This document shows positions 12,793-24,780 of a stretch of DNA of 64,000 nucleotides, piece after piece. The position numbers and the translations under genes are program-made. The stretch's first letter is position 1, and the number at the start of each line of letters is the position of its first letter. This stretch comes from Solea solea (taxonomy: Eukaryota > Chordata > Actinopteri > Pleuronectiformes > Soleidae), in NCBI RefSeq assembly GCF_958295425.1, contig NC_081135.1:24181613-24245612 (forward strand), written 5' to 3'. Below the pieces are notes generated by a model. It had not been told where the DNA came from and made no database searches. It saw only the letters and a list, made by a program, of their open reading frames with translations.

Positions 12793-13338
12793 GGCGTTTT
12801 TCCACTATATAGTACCGCCTCACCTCACCTCACCTCACCTCACCTCACCTCGGCTCTACACGGTTTGCTTGGTTTCCATTACTATAGTTCCTCCTCAACA
12901 TGGGCGGGGTCATCAGAGCGGCTGCATGAAACTGCCGTGACTTCATTTTATACACGACACACACACACACACTAGTGACTTGTAAGGCACTTGTTTTCGA
13001 TGTACTGAATCATTAGAATCAGTTAGTTAAAAAGATGAGTTCAGTTCTTCCTCCATGACCGGAGCACAGCCTCTGACACGGTCACTGAATAAAGCGGCAG
13101 GGTTTGTGATGCTCGTGATCACAGGCTTCCAGCAGTGCTGTCGCTAAATACACCAGACTCCTCTGTTAAATGATGAGATTTTAGACATTTCCTTGTTATG
13201 TGTTGGACGTTAACCTACGTTAACAGGATTGTTAAGTCTTCTTGACAGCACAGCACTCTTCCTGTGACAGTCTGGCGGTTCCAAGCGAGCCGAGTCGCCA
13301 GAGCAACAGTACCAGGTATTATCACCAATGGAAAGGCA
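12793..13338. mobile_element. MITE with inverted ends and (CACCT)6
   Basis: The left end GGCGTTTTTCCACTATATAG and the reverse complement of the right end (GTGCCTTTCCATTGGTGATA) are imperfect inverted repeats, each followed inward by TACC. A (CACCT)6 pentamer run occupies 12821-12850. The interior shares AGATTTTAGACATTTCC, CTCTTCCTGTGACAG and CGCCAGAGCA with the element at 27577, so both belong to one non-autonomous family. It sits in gpc6 intron 2. Confidence 0.7.
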
Positions 13339-13877
13339 CAATAACCACGCCGTGCTGTGGCGAGGAGATTCGCGCTTCTTACAACCATCATACTAACTAC
13401 AACTGTTAGTCTTCTTCTTTAATTAGCCTCAGTAATGCAGTTTCTGGTAGCTAAGTCATGTGACATACTCTGAACACATATCCACTAAGTGACCTGTCTG
13501 GCACAACTGAGCCATGCACATTAGAGTCACTTATCAGAACGGTCCTGACAAATCTGTGATGGATCTGAAGTGGTCATTAGTGCTCAGCAATGAAGGTGAA
13601 ATTGCACAGCACAGAACCAGAGACAGGAAGAAAAAAAAAGAAAAAAACATTAATAGCATGTGTTTCTGTTATCTTGAAGGATATGACCTTTTCCTACATT
13701 AGTATGCAGGACGTGTGTTGTTGGCCAACATGGTTACTTTGGCTATTCAGACTATATTGTTAGTGAAACACAACAGTGAGTATTATCTGCATATCTAAAT
13801 ATGCAAATCTCCATTTGTGCTTCAGTGAGATGTGTTTGGTAATGAAATCAGTCAGTGACGCTGAGCAATGCGCACAT

Positions 13878-13890
13878 TGATTGATGACAG
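13878..13890 (+). promoter_or_regulatory. HOX/PBX-MEIS-like composite motif in intron 2
   Basis: TGATTGATGACAG joins a PBX/HOX-type TGATTGAT to a MEIS/PREP-type TGACAG. Nearby are an octamer-like ATGCAAAT (about 13801) and homeodomain-type TAATTT sites. This is only a motif match; binding or enhancer activity is inferred. Confidence 0.35.
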
Positions 13891-14144
13891 CTTCAAAACT
13901 AATTTCATTAAAAAACATTTTTTTGGGGAAAAGAAGCTCTAATCACTCAAAGTGTCAGCTGAGATATTAATTGAATGTAGCAAATGTAATTAAAGCAAAA
14001 AATGTATTGTTAATGTGGAAAGTGTACTTCTAAGCCTGGAGTGATAATTTTATTATGGATGGATGCAGCATGAGTCAGTGCCTCACAATATACAATATTT
14101 GACTAAAACAGGCATCTTAATCTAATAAGTAACAATTCAATGAA

Positions 14145-14212
14145 TCCCTGTTATTTAAAATAATAATAATCATAATAATAATAATAATAATCATAATAAA
14201 AAATAACAGGGA
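14145..14212. repeat. 12-bp inverted repeat enclosing (AAT)n
   Basis: TCCCTGTTATTT (14145-14156) and AAATAACAGGGA (14201-14212) are exact reverse complements. They enclose an (AAT)n run with CAT interruptions. Confidence 0.9.
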
Positions 14213-15769
14213 AGGCTTATTAAAATCCTGAAAACTTCAGAGTGATTAAGGCATCTGGCTATATGAGAAGCTACAAGAGGATGAAACAGAATAAAGATGG
14301 TGAAATCCTGGACAGTAGGATTCTATTACAACATGCAGAGAGTTCATTATATTTCGCTGATATAGTTCACGGTGGCTCTGGTTTATTAATGTGCACACAG
14401 AGGTGAGCAGAGCCTACACAGAGCCATTTTCTCTGCGATGAAGAGAAATCTTGAGTCTCCACCGTTGAGGGCTCTCCTTTGTGTCAGCTTTAATTTCAAT
14501 AATTCTTAAACTGGCCACTTCGCCTTCAAATTATAGACCTTGATGACGGGAAAAAAAGCCAGTTGCAATTAGATCAAATCTTGTCGAGATAATATGGAGT
14601 CGACGTGATTACGAGAACAAAGCCAGTGGAGGCAGAGTGTAGGTGGACATCTGTGAGGACCCCATTATAAGTGGCTTGCAGAAATAATTACTGTCCTAAT
14701 ATGGTGACAAGCTGTGACCATGACGTAGGAGGATATGTAGGATGGTTTTACACAATGATGCACACCATTGTAAATTATTGTTAATACAATCTACTACCAA
14801 AAAAAGGAAAAAGAGACAAGAAGCTGTGTTGGGAAACAGAGGCATTAGCTCTCTGGACCACATTTGGCTGAGCAAGCACTATTATGTGTCCACAAACAAA
14901 GTTATCAAAAGCATACAGTTAATCATGCTCTGAGTTAACCTATCTTAAACAAATAGCAGCTACACAGTATTCGGAAGCATGGATCTTTAGACAAACAAGG
15001 CCCCGGGGAGTGCAATTTAAACAGGGTCTTAGGAAGAGGCTGAGGGTAATTTGTTTATCTTCATAAAGTGATGCATTTTGTGACATGTTGTATTCATTAT
15101 GGGTTGGATGGGCAAAAAAATTGCAGTGCAGCTTGTAACAGCTGAGGTCCAGGACGGAATTATAAAAATGGCACCTTTTGCAGTAATATCATGGAGGTGC
15201 TCACAGCTTGAGAAAACAAGCTGGTTCAACCATTATAATTTCACAACATATTCAAAATGCAGCGTGTGATTTCAAGGCGACACGCCAATGTAAAGTACCA
15301 AATATATTGAATACAGAAGTTCAATGCAATATTTTTTTTGGGGGGGGGAAATGTGTCAGATTCCATCAAGCAACACATTGTTATTGTCACTGACTATGTG
15401 TAATTTATTAGTGAAGCTACCATGTGTGAACAAGTAAGACATGGTTTGTTGGTCCTCCTGCACCAGAGTAAACAGCTCGTTATCTCCACCGGAATCACTT
15501 CTCCTACAGGACAATTGTTTATTTAAGGCGTTCGCCTATACTTTGTGATTATTAAAATTGGATTATGTAAAGTACACTTTATAATCCAAGTCTGCAGCTG
15601 CGTTGAGCTCTCATGGAAGGAGCTGGCAATTTTACTCACAAAAGGAGCCCTTTGAATTTCACTTGTCAGTCATAAGGTGGGTTATTGATTGGTCGGACAG
15701 GAATCGCTGCTTTAAGTGCTATACTAGTGGCACAATGTGACACAGCAATGGTTTCATTGTAAAAAAAGG

Positions 15770-15798
15770 AAAAAAAAAAAAGGGGGGGGGGGGGGGGG
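15770..15798. repeat. A12 then G17 homopolymer tract
   Basis: An A-run (15770-15781) is followed by 17 consecutive G (15782-15798). The G run could form a quadruplex on the plus strand. A similar T9G9 tract is at about 15331-15348. Confidence 0.9.
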
Positions 15799-18700
15799 AA
15801 GGAAAAGTAAATGGTGAGTCCAGACAGAGGCGTCTGTGAACAAGGTCTACATAGTAATTTAATATTTCCTTATATTTGAAAGTTACGCTATGCAGCTCTT
15901 CACCACGAGGAAGAGAAGAGGTTAACATTGTGACCTCAAACACACACAATCCTGTAAAAATCCATATAGGACAAATAGACTCAGATCCCCTTCAGTCACA
16001 CCGGAGTCCTACAACCTCAAACAATAGGATTCCTTCACTTCAGAATGGCTCAGCCTGATCCACACACTCATCCAGTCTCACGCATCCACAGTCTTCTAGT
16101 GGAGTCGAGCTTCTATGGATTCATTTTGGATTAAGTTACTTGCTCAAGGGCACGTCAACAATGGATGCTCGGGGGAAAAAGAGAATTCACTTCATCTGTC
16201 CTTGTATAGATACAGAACATTCAACAACACTGTGTGTGTGAGTCAGTGAGTGAGTGCAAAAGAGGATCAATTTTGGAGCGTGGATCACATTAGTATTCTA
16301 TTTGTTTTCCCAGCACCATGGTGTTTATGACCAGGAGGGCCAAGAATTGATAAGCAATTAAGCAAAATAATTTAGTCTTTAATAAGCAAAGTATAAAAAA
16401 CTGACTGGATTTGCCGTGGTTTTATGTGTATCATGGTGATAACAATGGAAATTTTGAGACCTGCTATTTTAAAAATAAATCAGCATAGTTGTTAAATTGC
16501 AGCATGTTTGACAAACAGACGATTTTAAGATTCTAAGATACAGATGCACTCTGTAACACAGATATTTGTGTTCCTGCTTCGATAGTCTTGGCATCGTGGA
16601 GACTGTGCCCTCTCACAGTGACACGTAGAGCTGCAGTGTCAGGTATGCGTGGGCTGGCCATCTATTGTCAGCTACTGTAATACTCATCACTAACAGAAGG
16701 AAATATACACATACAGTACACTGATTTTATGTCGGTGTGAACTACAAAGCTCAGTGCTAAATAGATGGCGAAGAGCTAACAACACGGCATGATTTGGATC
16801 TTTAATTCTCTGGCTCCGTATCAAGGCGAAAAGTCATTTCAAATAATAACTTCTTTCCTCATGGCAGCAGTATATTAAATCTCATCTCATATCCCCTGCT
16901 GAAAACTAATAACCTGGCCACATCAAACACTCCGATCCAATTAATGACACATAAGGACAAATGCGAGATTCAAATCGAGCAATCAATATCAAATATATTT
17001 GCTGAGCGGGTGGTCAGTCAACACCCTCAGCAGACCCAGAGTCTGCAGACGGCAAAGGAGCTGTGGAGATGAAAACTGCACATAGCATCTGACATTGATG
17101 AAATTATGGGGAGTGGCAGCAAACCCCATGAGGAGGAAGGGTGCCTGGAGTCATGCATCTAAGTGCTGCTGGACAAACCCCATTTCCTCGCTCACTGGAG
17201 TCCTCCTACTGACATGCACCATCCTGACAGCAGCTGATCAAAATAACACTTATTTATTTATGCAAGCTTCCAGGAATCACATGCAGACTAAAGAAGTGCA
17301 TATTCCTGGAAAACAAAAAAGACAGACATCACCCAGTCACTGTGACATTGAGTTTCTGGGCAATGCGCAATCATCTGAGAGTCGCATACTGTAACTCAAT
17401 AGTATTTGTTTCATACAAGATGTTGAATAGTTTGACGAGAACGAGCATAGCAAGACACGGCATTGACTGCCGAGTATTAAATTGCTTTATTAATCACTCA
17501 AACATGATTTAGTCGTGACACTGGATATGTTTAGAAAGCCCAATATGAATATCTATGCTCCTACCTACATTCAGAGAAAGAAGAGAATTATTTTTTGGAT
17601 AAAATTAAACATGGGTCAGTATTCACGTTCAGGATGAGATCCTATAGTCATGCTGGCATTTTAAATGTCTGTGTTACTTACACAGTTTATAAAATGAATT
17701 TACACAATGTTAACAGATGATACAACAAGTGCATAAACATAAAAGATAGTATCTAATTTATTTATGATTGCCAAACCACAGAGATGGCCAGTGTAAAACC
17801 TTCATGCTCAATGAAAATGATCATTAAAAATGCACAACATATTATGCATTAAAATTGGATACATCATAATAATATGCATATATTAGCCACTTTCAGCCAC
17901 AAATCCATCTTTTCAGAGAACATGACACATAGCAGCTGTAACTCCCCATAGACTAAATACAGTTGTTTTTTTTTTCAAAACACATAGACTCCTACATCAT
18001 TGATACCATAATGATGATGTTGAACAGTATGGAAAGAGTCTATGGATGATAACCTCTAAAGGACAAAGACAAAGACTCAGACTTCACAGCAGGTTTTGCC
18101 TGCAGCACAATATTTGATATTTGATCACAAAAAGTGAGGAATATAACAGCTGTTGCAGTTCAACATCTGCAAAAACATGGCCTTAGATGACACGTTTGAG
18201 GGAAAGGTTGGCGTTGGGAATAACAATGCATCCTAAAATGACCTGAATATGTTAATTCAAACATTAGGGCATATCATTAAAGATGCTAAGGTTGTATTGT
18301 ACCCACAGCCTTTCAAGAAGAATGTGAAATAAAAAAAAACAGCAATGATCTTTTGTTAGTCGCACACATGTTAAAATACTGTGCAACATTGTTCACTTTT
18401 AAGTTTCTAATCTGAAAGTAGCTGTCAATGTTACCAGTAGTTCAGATATAGCATCTCAGTTAATTCATTTTGAATTTAGAGACGGATCAAGATTTGTCAT
18501 CTCTGGTCTCCACGACTTTACAAGATTCTTGATTAGCAATTAAAATTCCAGTGATGTGTGCAAGAAATAGATAGATAATTGATAAAATACAGGAGAAACA
18601 TGTCAAGCTGTTGCGTATGTGCACATGATACTTAGATGTAAGAATGACCTTTCTTTTAATGCTGCTGTACATACAAACCAGCACACATGTCAAAAGCATC

Positions 18701-19827
18701 AAACAAGAATTATGTAAAGTATTAATCCTACTGACTGAGTCAGAGTCGAGATGAGTCAGCCACTTACTGCGGGCAACATGTTGAGCATATAATTATAGTG
18801 TGTGATTTTTATCCTGTATAAGGAACTTTTGTAGTCATTAAGTTGAAGAGTTAAGTTTTGCTTTCATAAGGTTTCTCACTCCTGCATTTAGGGAACGTTT
18901 GGCAGTGACAGGCAAATCTTTCTTCACCATTACAAATGATTAAACTAGACGAGAAAAAAAAAGCATCTGTGATTTTTTTTGATTCACAACAGGAATCAAA
19001 TAGTGCCAATAACCTAAACTACCTTATTGGTATTTTATGTCTCATCACACTGTTATTCTCCAAAGTAAAAGATAACCGGGGCGTACAAGTACATTTTTGT
19101 CCTGCTATATTCAACTGGAGACAAAGACATTTCAGATTTGAAGTTTTTTTCTGAGTAGTAACTCATTAAAATGTACGCTCCGTCCCTAAATTGCTTAACA
19201 ATTGCTGACAATTTTCACCTCCACCACCCTTCACTTTCTTTGTCCACAGTGATAAGACGCCGCTCCCTACACAGCCCAGTGTTGAGAGGTGGAGGGATTA
19301 TTATTTCTCATTAAACTGTATCTACAAGGAGCTGACTCCATAGAGAAGGCTACCAACAGGGAGAGACGGAGAGGAAGAATAAGCTTGGTCCAGTAATGGG
19401 TACATCCACTGCTCCCATAGCAGAGGCTCAGTGAGTGTGTGATGGTCAAGACAGTCACCATGGGGCTAAGACAAGACCACATGCAGCACAAAACCACCAA
19501 ACAACCTTAATAATGCAGAGTTTGGCAGTGTACTGCTGTTCAAACTGTCAATCTGCTGTGCAAGAAGCCATGTTTGTCTAATCCAACAAGAGAGTTTACC
19601 ACTCCAGGGCATATTAATGAGATTTTCACATCTCAACTCCTCTTGAGGGAGGACAGCTACACACATGCAAACAGAGAATCTATTCAAATGAATACAACCA
19701 CTCTCAATCCTTTGACCTTTTTTGTGAAAATGTGTTCGACTGTGGATGCATGTTAAAACTGTTTGGAAAATGAAACTAAACAGGAAAATGAAGCATAAAG
19801 CATTAAATTAAAATGAAAAATACTTAC

Positions 19828-19986
19828 CATCAAATCTCTTATGCCGGGAAACAAAGGTGCTCCTCAGTTCATGACTCACTTCCTCCACTAGATTTTCAAA
19901 GTCCTGTTTACTCTGTTGGCCAAATGTGTCCTCCATTTCCTGTGTGCAACACGTGTTTCCTTGAGGACATACTCGAAGATGTTCAC
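19828..19986 (-). CDS. gpc6: glypican-6 exon 2 (cysteine-rich core, CPQxxTCC segment)
   Basis: This 159-base internal exon encodes residues 51-103 plus the first base of codon 104. The acceptor is a pyrimidine/A-rich tract ending ttgcag, and the donor is GATG|gtaagt. It completes the split Gly codon of exon 1 and then reads [13 protein letters not shown], the glypican motif carrying Cys57, Cys63 and Cys64. It continues through [11 protein letters not shown] and [20 protein letters not shown]. The last segment matches GPC6 (FENLVEETSH, TFVSRHKKFD) clearly better than GPC4 (FKSVVSEQCN, AVFASRYKKFD), both recalled from memory. This is the main reason for the paralogue call. In glypicans these cysteines form disulfides that lock the all-helical core. 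The exon lies 19.2 kb downstream of exon 1 and 8.3 kb upstream of exon 3. Confidence 0.95.
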
Positions 19987-20527
19987 CTGCAAATTTAAAA
20001 AGAAAATCTATTTGCTTTTGTAACAAAAGCAACACTGAAATAACATCCTTCCTCTTAATATAGCCATTTATACTGAAAGCGGTCATACTGCATGTGGGCT
20101 ATGAAAAGTCTTTAGAAATGCTGAATGATTCAATGAAAACATCTATAGAGAAACGTGGTCAGGACTGAAGGTCCAAAACTCCAGCAACACAAAATAAAGC
20201 AACGTATACAAAACGGTGTGTGACAAGGAAGAGCGACGCTCCATTGTCACAATGTCACACACAGCACGATGGATAACATAATACAATTAATTATATAATA
20301 CAATTAGACCAATTACAGTTACCCACGTAGTTAAATGAACCACACAATCACAATCACAGCAAAGAGACAAATCATTTCACAGTGTATTTGACATTCATCT
20401 AAGTTTTCCCACTACATTATAGGATGGATTGATGCAAAATAGCATGCGTCAAGCTGATCCTGTTAAATTACATATCCTATATTTCTATCCCACATGTATA
20501 GGAAGTTAACTGCTTGATATTTTCATT

Positions 20528-20838
20528 AGGGATGGCACGAAACCACTTTTTATGAGTAAGAACTATGAAGCTGTTAATTCATATCATTTCAAAGACATAA
20601 TACTCCAACAGTGACACAAATATTGTTCTCCTAAAAAGAAAAAAATGAACAGCCCAAACATGCTTTTGCAGATTTTTATTTAAATTTTTACACTCTGTGA
20701 ATAGTGAAGCATGAGATATAGATTTTTGCATTGTATCTGATTTTAGATTTTTTATCCGTCCGATATCCAATCCAGTAATTTTGACAAGTACTGGACCGAT
20801 ACTGACCCATACCCATACCTTATTTTCATTGTGAATAG
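20528..20838. mobile_element. MITE-like repeat, related to 1995-2175
   Basis: It begins AGGGATGGCACGAAACCAC, a start typical of a teleost non-autonomous DNA transposon family. It contains AACTATGAAGCTGTTA, TTTCAAAGACATAATACTCC, AAATATTGTTCTCC, TGTATCTGATTTTAGATT and GGACCGATACTGACC. All these blocks recur in the same order at 1995-2175. Confidence 0.65.
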
Positions 20839-22605
20839 TACTGAGAATATTATGAGAATACCATGGCAACCCAAAACAATAATTCCTCAGTTTCTTGTGT
20901 GTTCAATTTCAAAATATGTCATTATCTTGCCACTTAACCACCAACAGTGTGAATGTGTTGGTAAATATGTCACCGGGGAAGAAATTGTTTTACAAATGTG
21001 AGGAAGAAAATTAGATTTCAAGGCAGTGGCAGAAATCAACATGAGCCAAGTGACGCTACTCAACAAAAGCTCACTTGTTTACAAACTGAATGTGAACATT
21101 TAGACCCAGGAAATCTCAGTAGAAATGTGATTACTCTATTGTGTATGACTACACATTAATTATTACAAGCACCTGACCATGAAAAGCAGAGAGATTAATT
21201 GTGACTTGGAGCTAGGGCTTCATCTAACATTTATTATAGTAGCTGGCACATTTTTGAATACTCAATTCTGATTGGTCAATAGCGACATTCAATGGTTATT
21301 ACTGTATATTTGCTGGAGACTAATCACACAAAGAGCCTCTTATGTATCAGTGCACAGAAGTCAGGTCAATTAACCAACGTGTAACTCATCAGAGACATAT
21401 TTTTCTTATATTAACTAATATTAACAGAGTGTACCCTTTTTTTGGCTCAAAGACTGAAGTCGAGGGGCACAGGGGAGACTTATACTGCTCCAGGCTCAGA
21501 GTGGTGGAAAACGTCAGGGTTACCTCGTATGCATGAACGCGGCTTCTCGCTCTAAGGGTTTAGTCATTCATTTACTGGCAAAAAAGCTTCACCAGCTTCA
21601 CAGTAGTTGCTCTGGTGCAACTGTGAGTCTCATTTATATCCACAAACAACATTTGTGTGCTGATATTTCATCGTTAGTTGCAATTACTTTTTATTCTCCC
21701 TCATCGCAGCAGTGCGATATACCCCAGATGAGCCCCCAGTGTAAATAAATGTAAAACTATTTACTCTGGGGACAAACACTCCCAACAACGTTATTTTCAC
21801 AGTTCAAACCCCACATAAACTCTTGTTTACTACGAGGAAGCAATATAACGTTTTAATTATCAATAAAATAACTTTTAAGTCAATACTTTGTTCCTAACTG
21901 TTTGTGTTCTTAGTGAGTAGTCGTTTAATAAGTGGGGTGACGTGCAGTGAGGCGGTCATTGTTGTGAAATAAACCTCAGAGGGACAGAGCGATGTCGCCA
22001 TTTTTCATCTGTTCTTTGTTGGTTCAGAACGCAGTTGGTGTAGACAATGGGAGAAGTAGGCCTACTGCCCCCAGCACTCCCTGTAATGCATTGCAGCTGT
22101 TGAATGTGGTTTGCCAGAGGCGGTTAAACAGGTTAACAACGCGCTAACAAACGAAATCCACGTCGGCAAATGTTTGTAATCGATGTCATTGGTTATGTCA
22201 ACTTACATTTGCAGCCTTACAAGATAACATCGGTGTGTTTTGCAAAAAAAGAATGAATTTATTTTAATATTAATATTTTTTTTTAATTAAAAGCCTACAT
22301 GGTCAATGCCGTTGAACGTTCCACCAAGGTCAATAAGTAACACAAGAATAAACACAGAACATGCACCTGCATTGGCAGCCATCAGTAAATCATTAGCAAT
22401 TCCAGACAGAGCTGTTTAAACGCTGTGTTGTTTGTAGAACCAAGGTCAAAGCCTCTTCAATTATTAGTTGTTAATTATGAGTGCCTGTGGAGTTTAGTCC
22501 ACCACTACTTTTTTAAGGATTTTTGAATTTTAGATAGTGGCTGAGTTTTTGTTTTGTTTGTTTGTGGTGTAGCTCTTCAAGACGCAAACAGACTGAATCT
22601 AAATC

Positions 22606-22730
22606 ATCCATCCATCCATTTTCTACCGCTTTATCCTCCACATGAGGGTCACAGGGTGCTGTGCCAATCTCAGCTAGCATAGGGCAATAGGCGGGGTACA
22701 CCCTGGAAAGATGGCCAGTACATCGCAGGG
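22606..22730 (-). mobile_element. retroposon fragment with 13-bp target duplication
   Basis: A 125-bp insert is flanked by perfect 13-base direct repeats, CTGAATCTAAATC, at 22593-22605 and 22731-22743. On the plus strand the insert begins with (ATCC)n followed by TTTTCTACCGCTTTATCC and ends in CATCGCAGGG. Read on the minus strand it ends in a GGAT microsatellite tail, so it looks like a 5'-truncated retroposon inserted by target-primed reverse transcription. Related copies in the window lie at about 9659-9925, 28476-28600, 40736-40928 and 48440-48552. The exact LINE/SINE class is not established here. Confidence 0.85.
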
Positions 22731-23067
22731 CTGAATCTAAATCTGGTTTTAGAAATAATATAAAGGGGTCGTGATGAGGGTGTCACGTCCCCTTGACACA
22801 GCTTTCCAAAGATCATGCGTTGACAATGGCCAAATGCAAATGTACAAATCTAAAGAGGAACGAGAGAGGTCGCATACACAATTAGGGGTGTGATATTTTG
22901 CCCTAATAAGATTAATCTTGTCAATTAAGTTTTCTATCTCCCCAACATTCCTCACATTCAACTCGTGAGGAATCCACTGCAGTAAGTTGATTGATGGTGG
23001 TAACCCTGCTGTAGAGTATAAGTTTGAATGGTAAACATTGAGGGAGCCCACGCGCAAGTGTGGAGAA

Positions 23068-23183
23068 CTGGGCGATTATGGCCAAAACCATTGTGATGAT
23101 ATAATGGTATGTATTGATTCTTTGCTACAGAATATTATAAACACAATACTTATTGTTAAAGAATTACTGCACAGCCCTAACCT
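23068..23183. mobile_element. short MITE relic
   Basis: The left end ACTGGGCGATTATGGCCAAA and the right end TGCACAGCCCTAA correspond to the termini of a teleost MITE that starts GGGCTGGGCGATATGGCC, as I recall it. The interior is a short AT-rich remnant. It lies just upstream of the Tc1 relic. Confidence 0.5.
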
Positions 23184-23337
23184 TGTGTGCTGAATGTGTG
23201 CTGAGGTGCACAGCCTTAACATTGGGGAATCAAGGATTCTTCCTAATCAGGAGCCATGCAGGGGCCACAGTGTACACTGCGCATATCTCATGTCCATATG
23301 TAATTTCTTATTCAATACGTACAAACCATGGTGAAGA

Positions 23338-23782
23338 TGACCTGCTGAAGTTCAATGCAAGCATCAGAATTGGGAGGAAAGTTGATCTAAGTGACATGGC
23401 ATGGTTACAGCATGGTGCCAGACAGGCTGGTCCAAGTATTTCAGAAAGTGCTGATCTGCTGGGATTTTCATGCACAGCCATCTCTGGGGTTGATACAGAA
23501 TGGTCTGCAAAAACAGAAAAATATCCAGGGAGTGGAATTCTTTCTGGCCGAAAAATGCCCTGTTGATGCCAGAGGTCAGAGGAGAATGGCCAGACTGGTT
23601 TGAAACAACAGAAAAGGCAACAGCAATTCACAACAGTAAATCCAATAACCACTGTTTTACAACCAAGGCATCGAGAAAACCATCCCTGGACACAGAACAA
23701 CACCTTGAAGCAGACACCAGCAGAAGAATACACCAGGTGCAACTCCTGACACTTATCTAGGTGTCCTCTGTACCTAATAGAG
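23338..23782 (+). pseudogene. Tc1-like transposase relic (5' part, frame-broken)
   Basis: Three short overlapping frames together resemble the N-terminal DNA-binding part of a Tc1/mariner transposase. Recognisable pieces are SISESADLLGFSCTAIS (helix-turn-helix region), then VDARGQRRMARLV in another frame, then degenerate sequence equivalent to the segment before the catalytic domain. The segment ends GTGTCCTCTGTACCTAATAG, which matches the 3' terminus of the same Tc1-like family as I remember it (GTGTACCTAATAAAGTG). The catalytic domain with its acidic triad is therefore missing. Both the frameshifts and the internal deletion make it a dead copy. Confidence 0.8.
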
Positions 23783-24635
23783 GCATGTGAGAGTACTCCT
23801 TAGCATACTTTTGTCCACAAGAAGAACAATGTTGATATTTCCTATTTAGTCTGCACGTTTGCTTATAGGTTTTTATCAAGATAACACGTTCCTGTCATAT
23901 TCTATTGCACATATACATAACCAATGACACTGGGGAAATGTTTAAGTGAATCAAAAGTTAATGAGCTACATCATTCCATAATGCAGACCAGCTCTGCAAC
24001 AGGATGTGTGTGTCTTCATTTCACAGTCCAAAACATAATAGCACTGTGGGGCGGAGAGCACAACAGGGAAGGAAATTGAAACAGTCACATTTACAGCGAT
24101 TATCATGTCGTAAAGACTGAAAATTGTCAACATTGCCCCACAGGTCCCCCACACGCACATTCTCTGATTTATCTCCAATCGCTCCACAAAACACAAGGAA
24201 TTCTGATTCAGATTTTGCCACAAATAATGCAAATTCAATGTGCTGCAGCTACAATGGGCTTCCAATCAGCACAGCAGCTAAGCAGGTGGCAGCTGTAAAA
24301 TTGTCATGGCATGGGGCGACTGATAGACTGCACAGCAGTAAACAAGAAATGTATTACACTGAGAGAGTGAAGTGCATTGTGATATAAGCTATGGATAGAT
24401 GACTTAAATGCCAATCACTATACATTATGTCATTTTATATTTATTCTAGTATAATACATTAACCCTTAGAACACTTAGGCAAACTTTTCCCTTTACTGTG
24501 AATATGTATATACAGAGGAATGTGCAATATAGAGTGTCTTATGTGCTTTTTGGATCATTTTTATGAACAAAAAATAGAAACAAAATTGGCTTCTATATTA
24601 GGGCCACATTGAGGGGATACAAATTCATAGAGTTC

Positions 24636-24780
24636 GAGAATAAACTCTTAATCTATGAGATTAAAGTCGTGAGAATAAAGTCTTAATTTATGCGATTAAA
24701 GTCGTAAAATTACAAGAATAATGTCATAAATTTATTAGATTAAAGTCATAAATTTACGAGAATAAAGCCGTAATATTACA
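24636..24780. repeat. diverged tandem repeat of a GAATAAAGTCGTAA unit
   Basis: About six degenerate units of roughly 20-25 bases alternate GAGAATAAAGTC and ATTAAAGTCGTAAA. This AATAAAGTCGTAA pattern is common in fish genomes, often inside non-autonomous transposons. It lies in gpc6 intron 1. Confidence 0.75.

Larger units (their letters stand above)
11527..19827 (-). other. gpc6: gpc6 intron 2
   Basis: This intron is about 8.3 kb. It holds an AC microsatellite next to the exon 3 acceptor (11607-11632), a MITE with (CACCT)6 (about 12793-13338), an (AAT)n run inside a 12-bp inverted repeat (14145-14212), an A-run then G17 tract (15770-15798) and a composite homeodomain-type motif (13878-13890). 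I see no convincing exons; the open frames of 60-99 codons here lack conserved features. Confidence 0.9.

Noticed and set aside
22749..23057. 102-codon minus-strand frame
   Set aside because: It borders a retroposon and a MITE relic, and no protein motif is seen.
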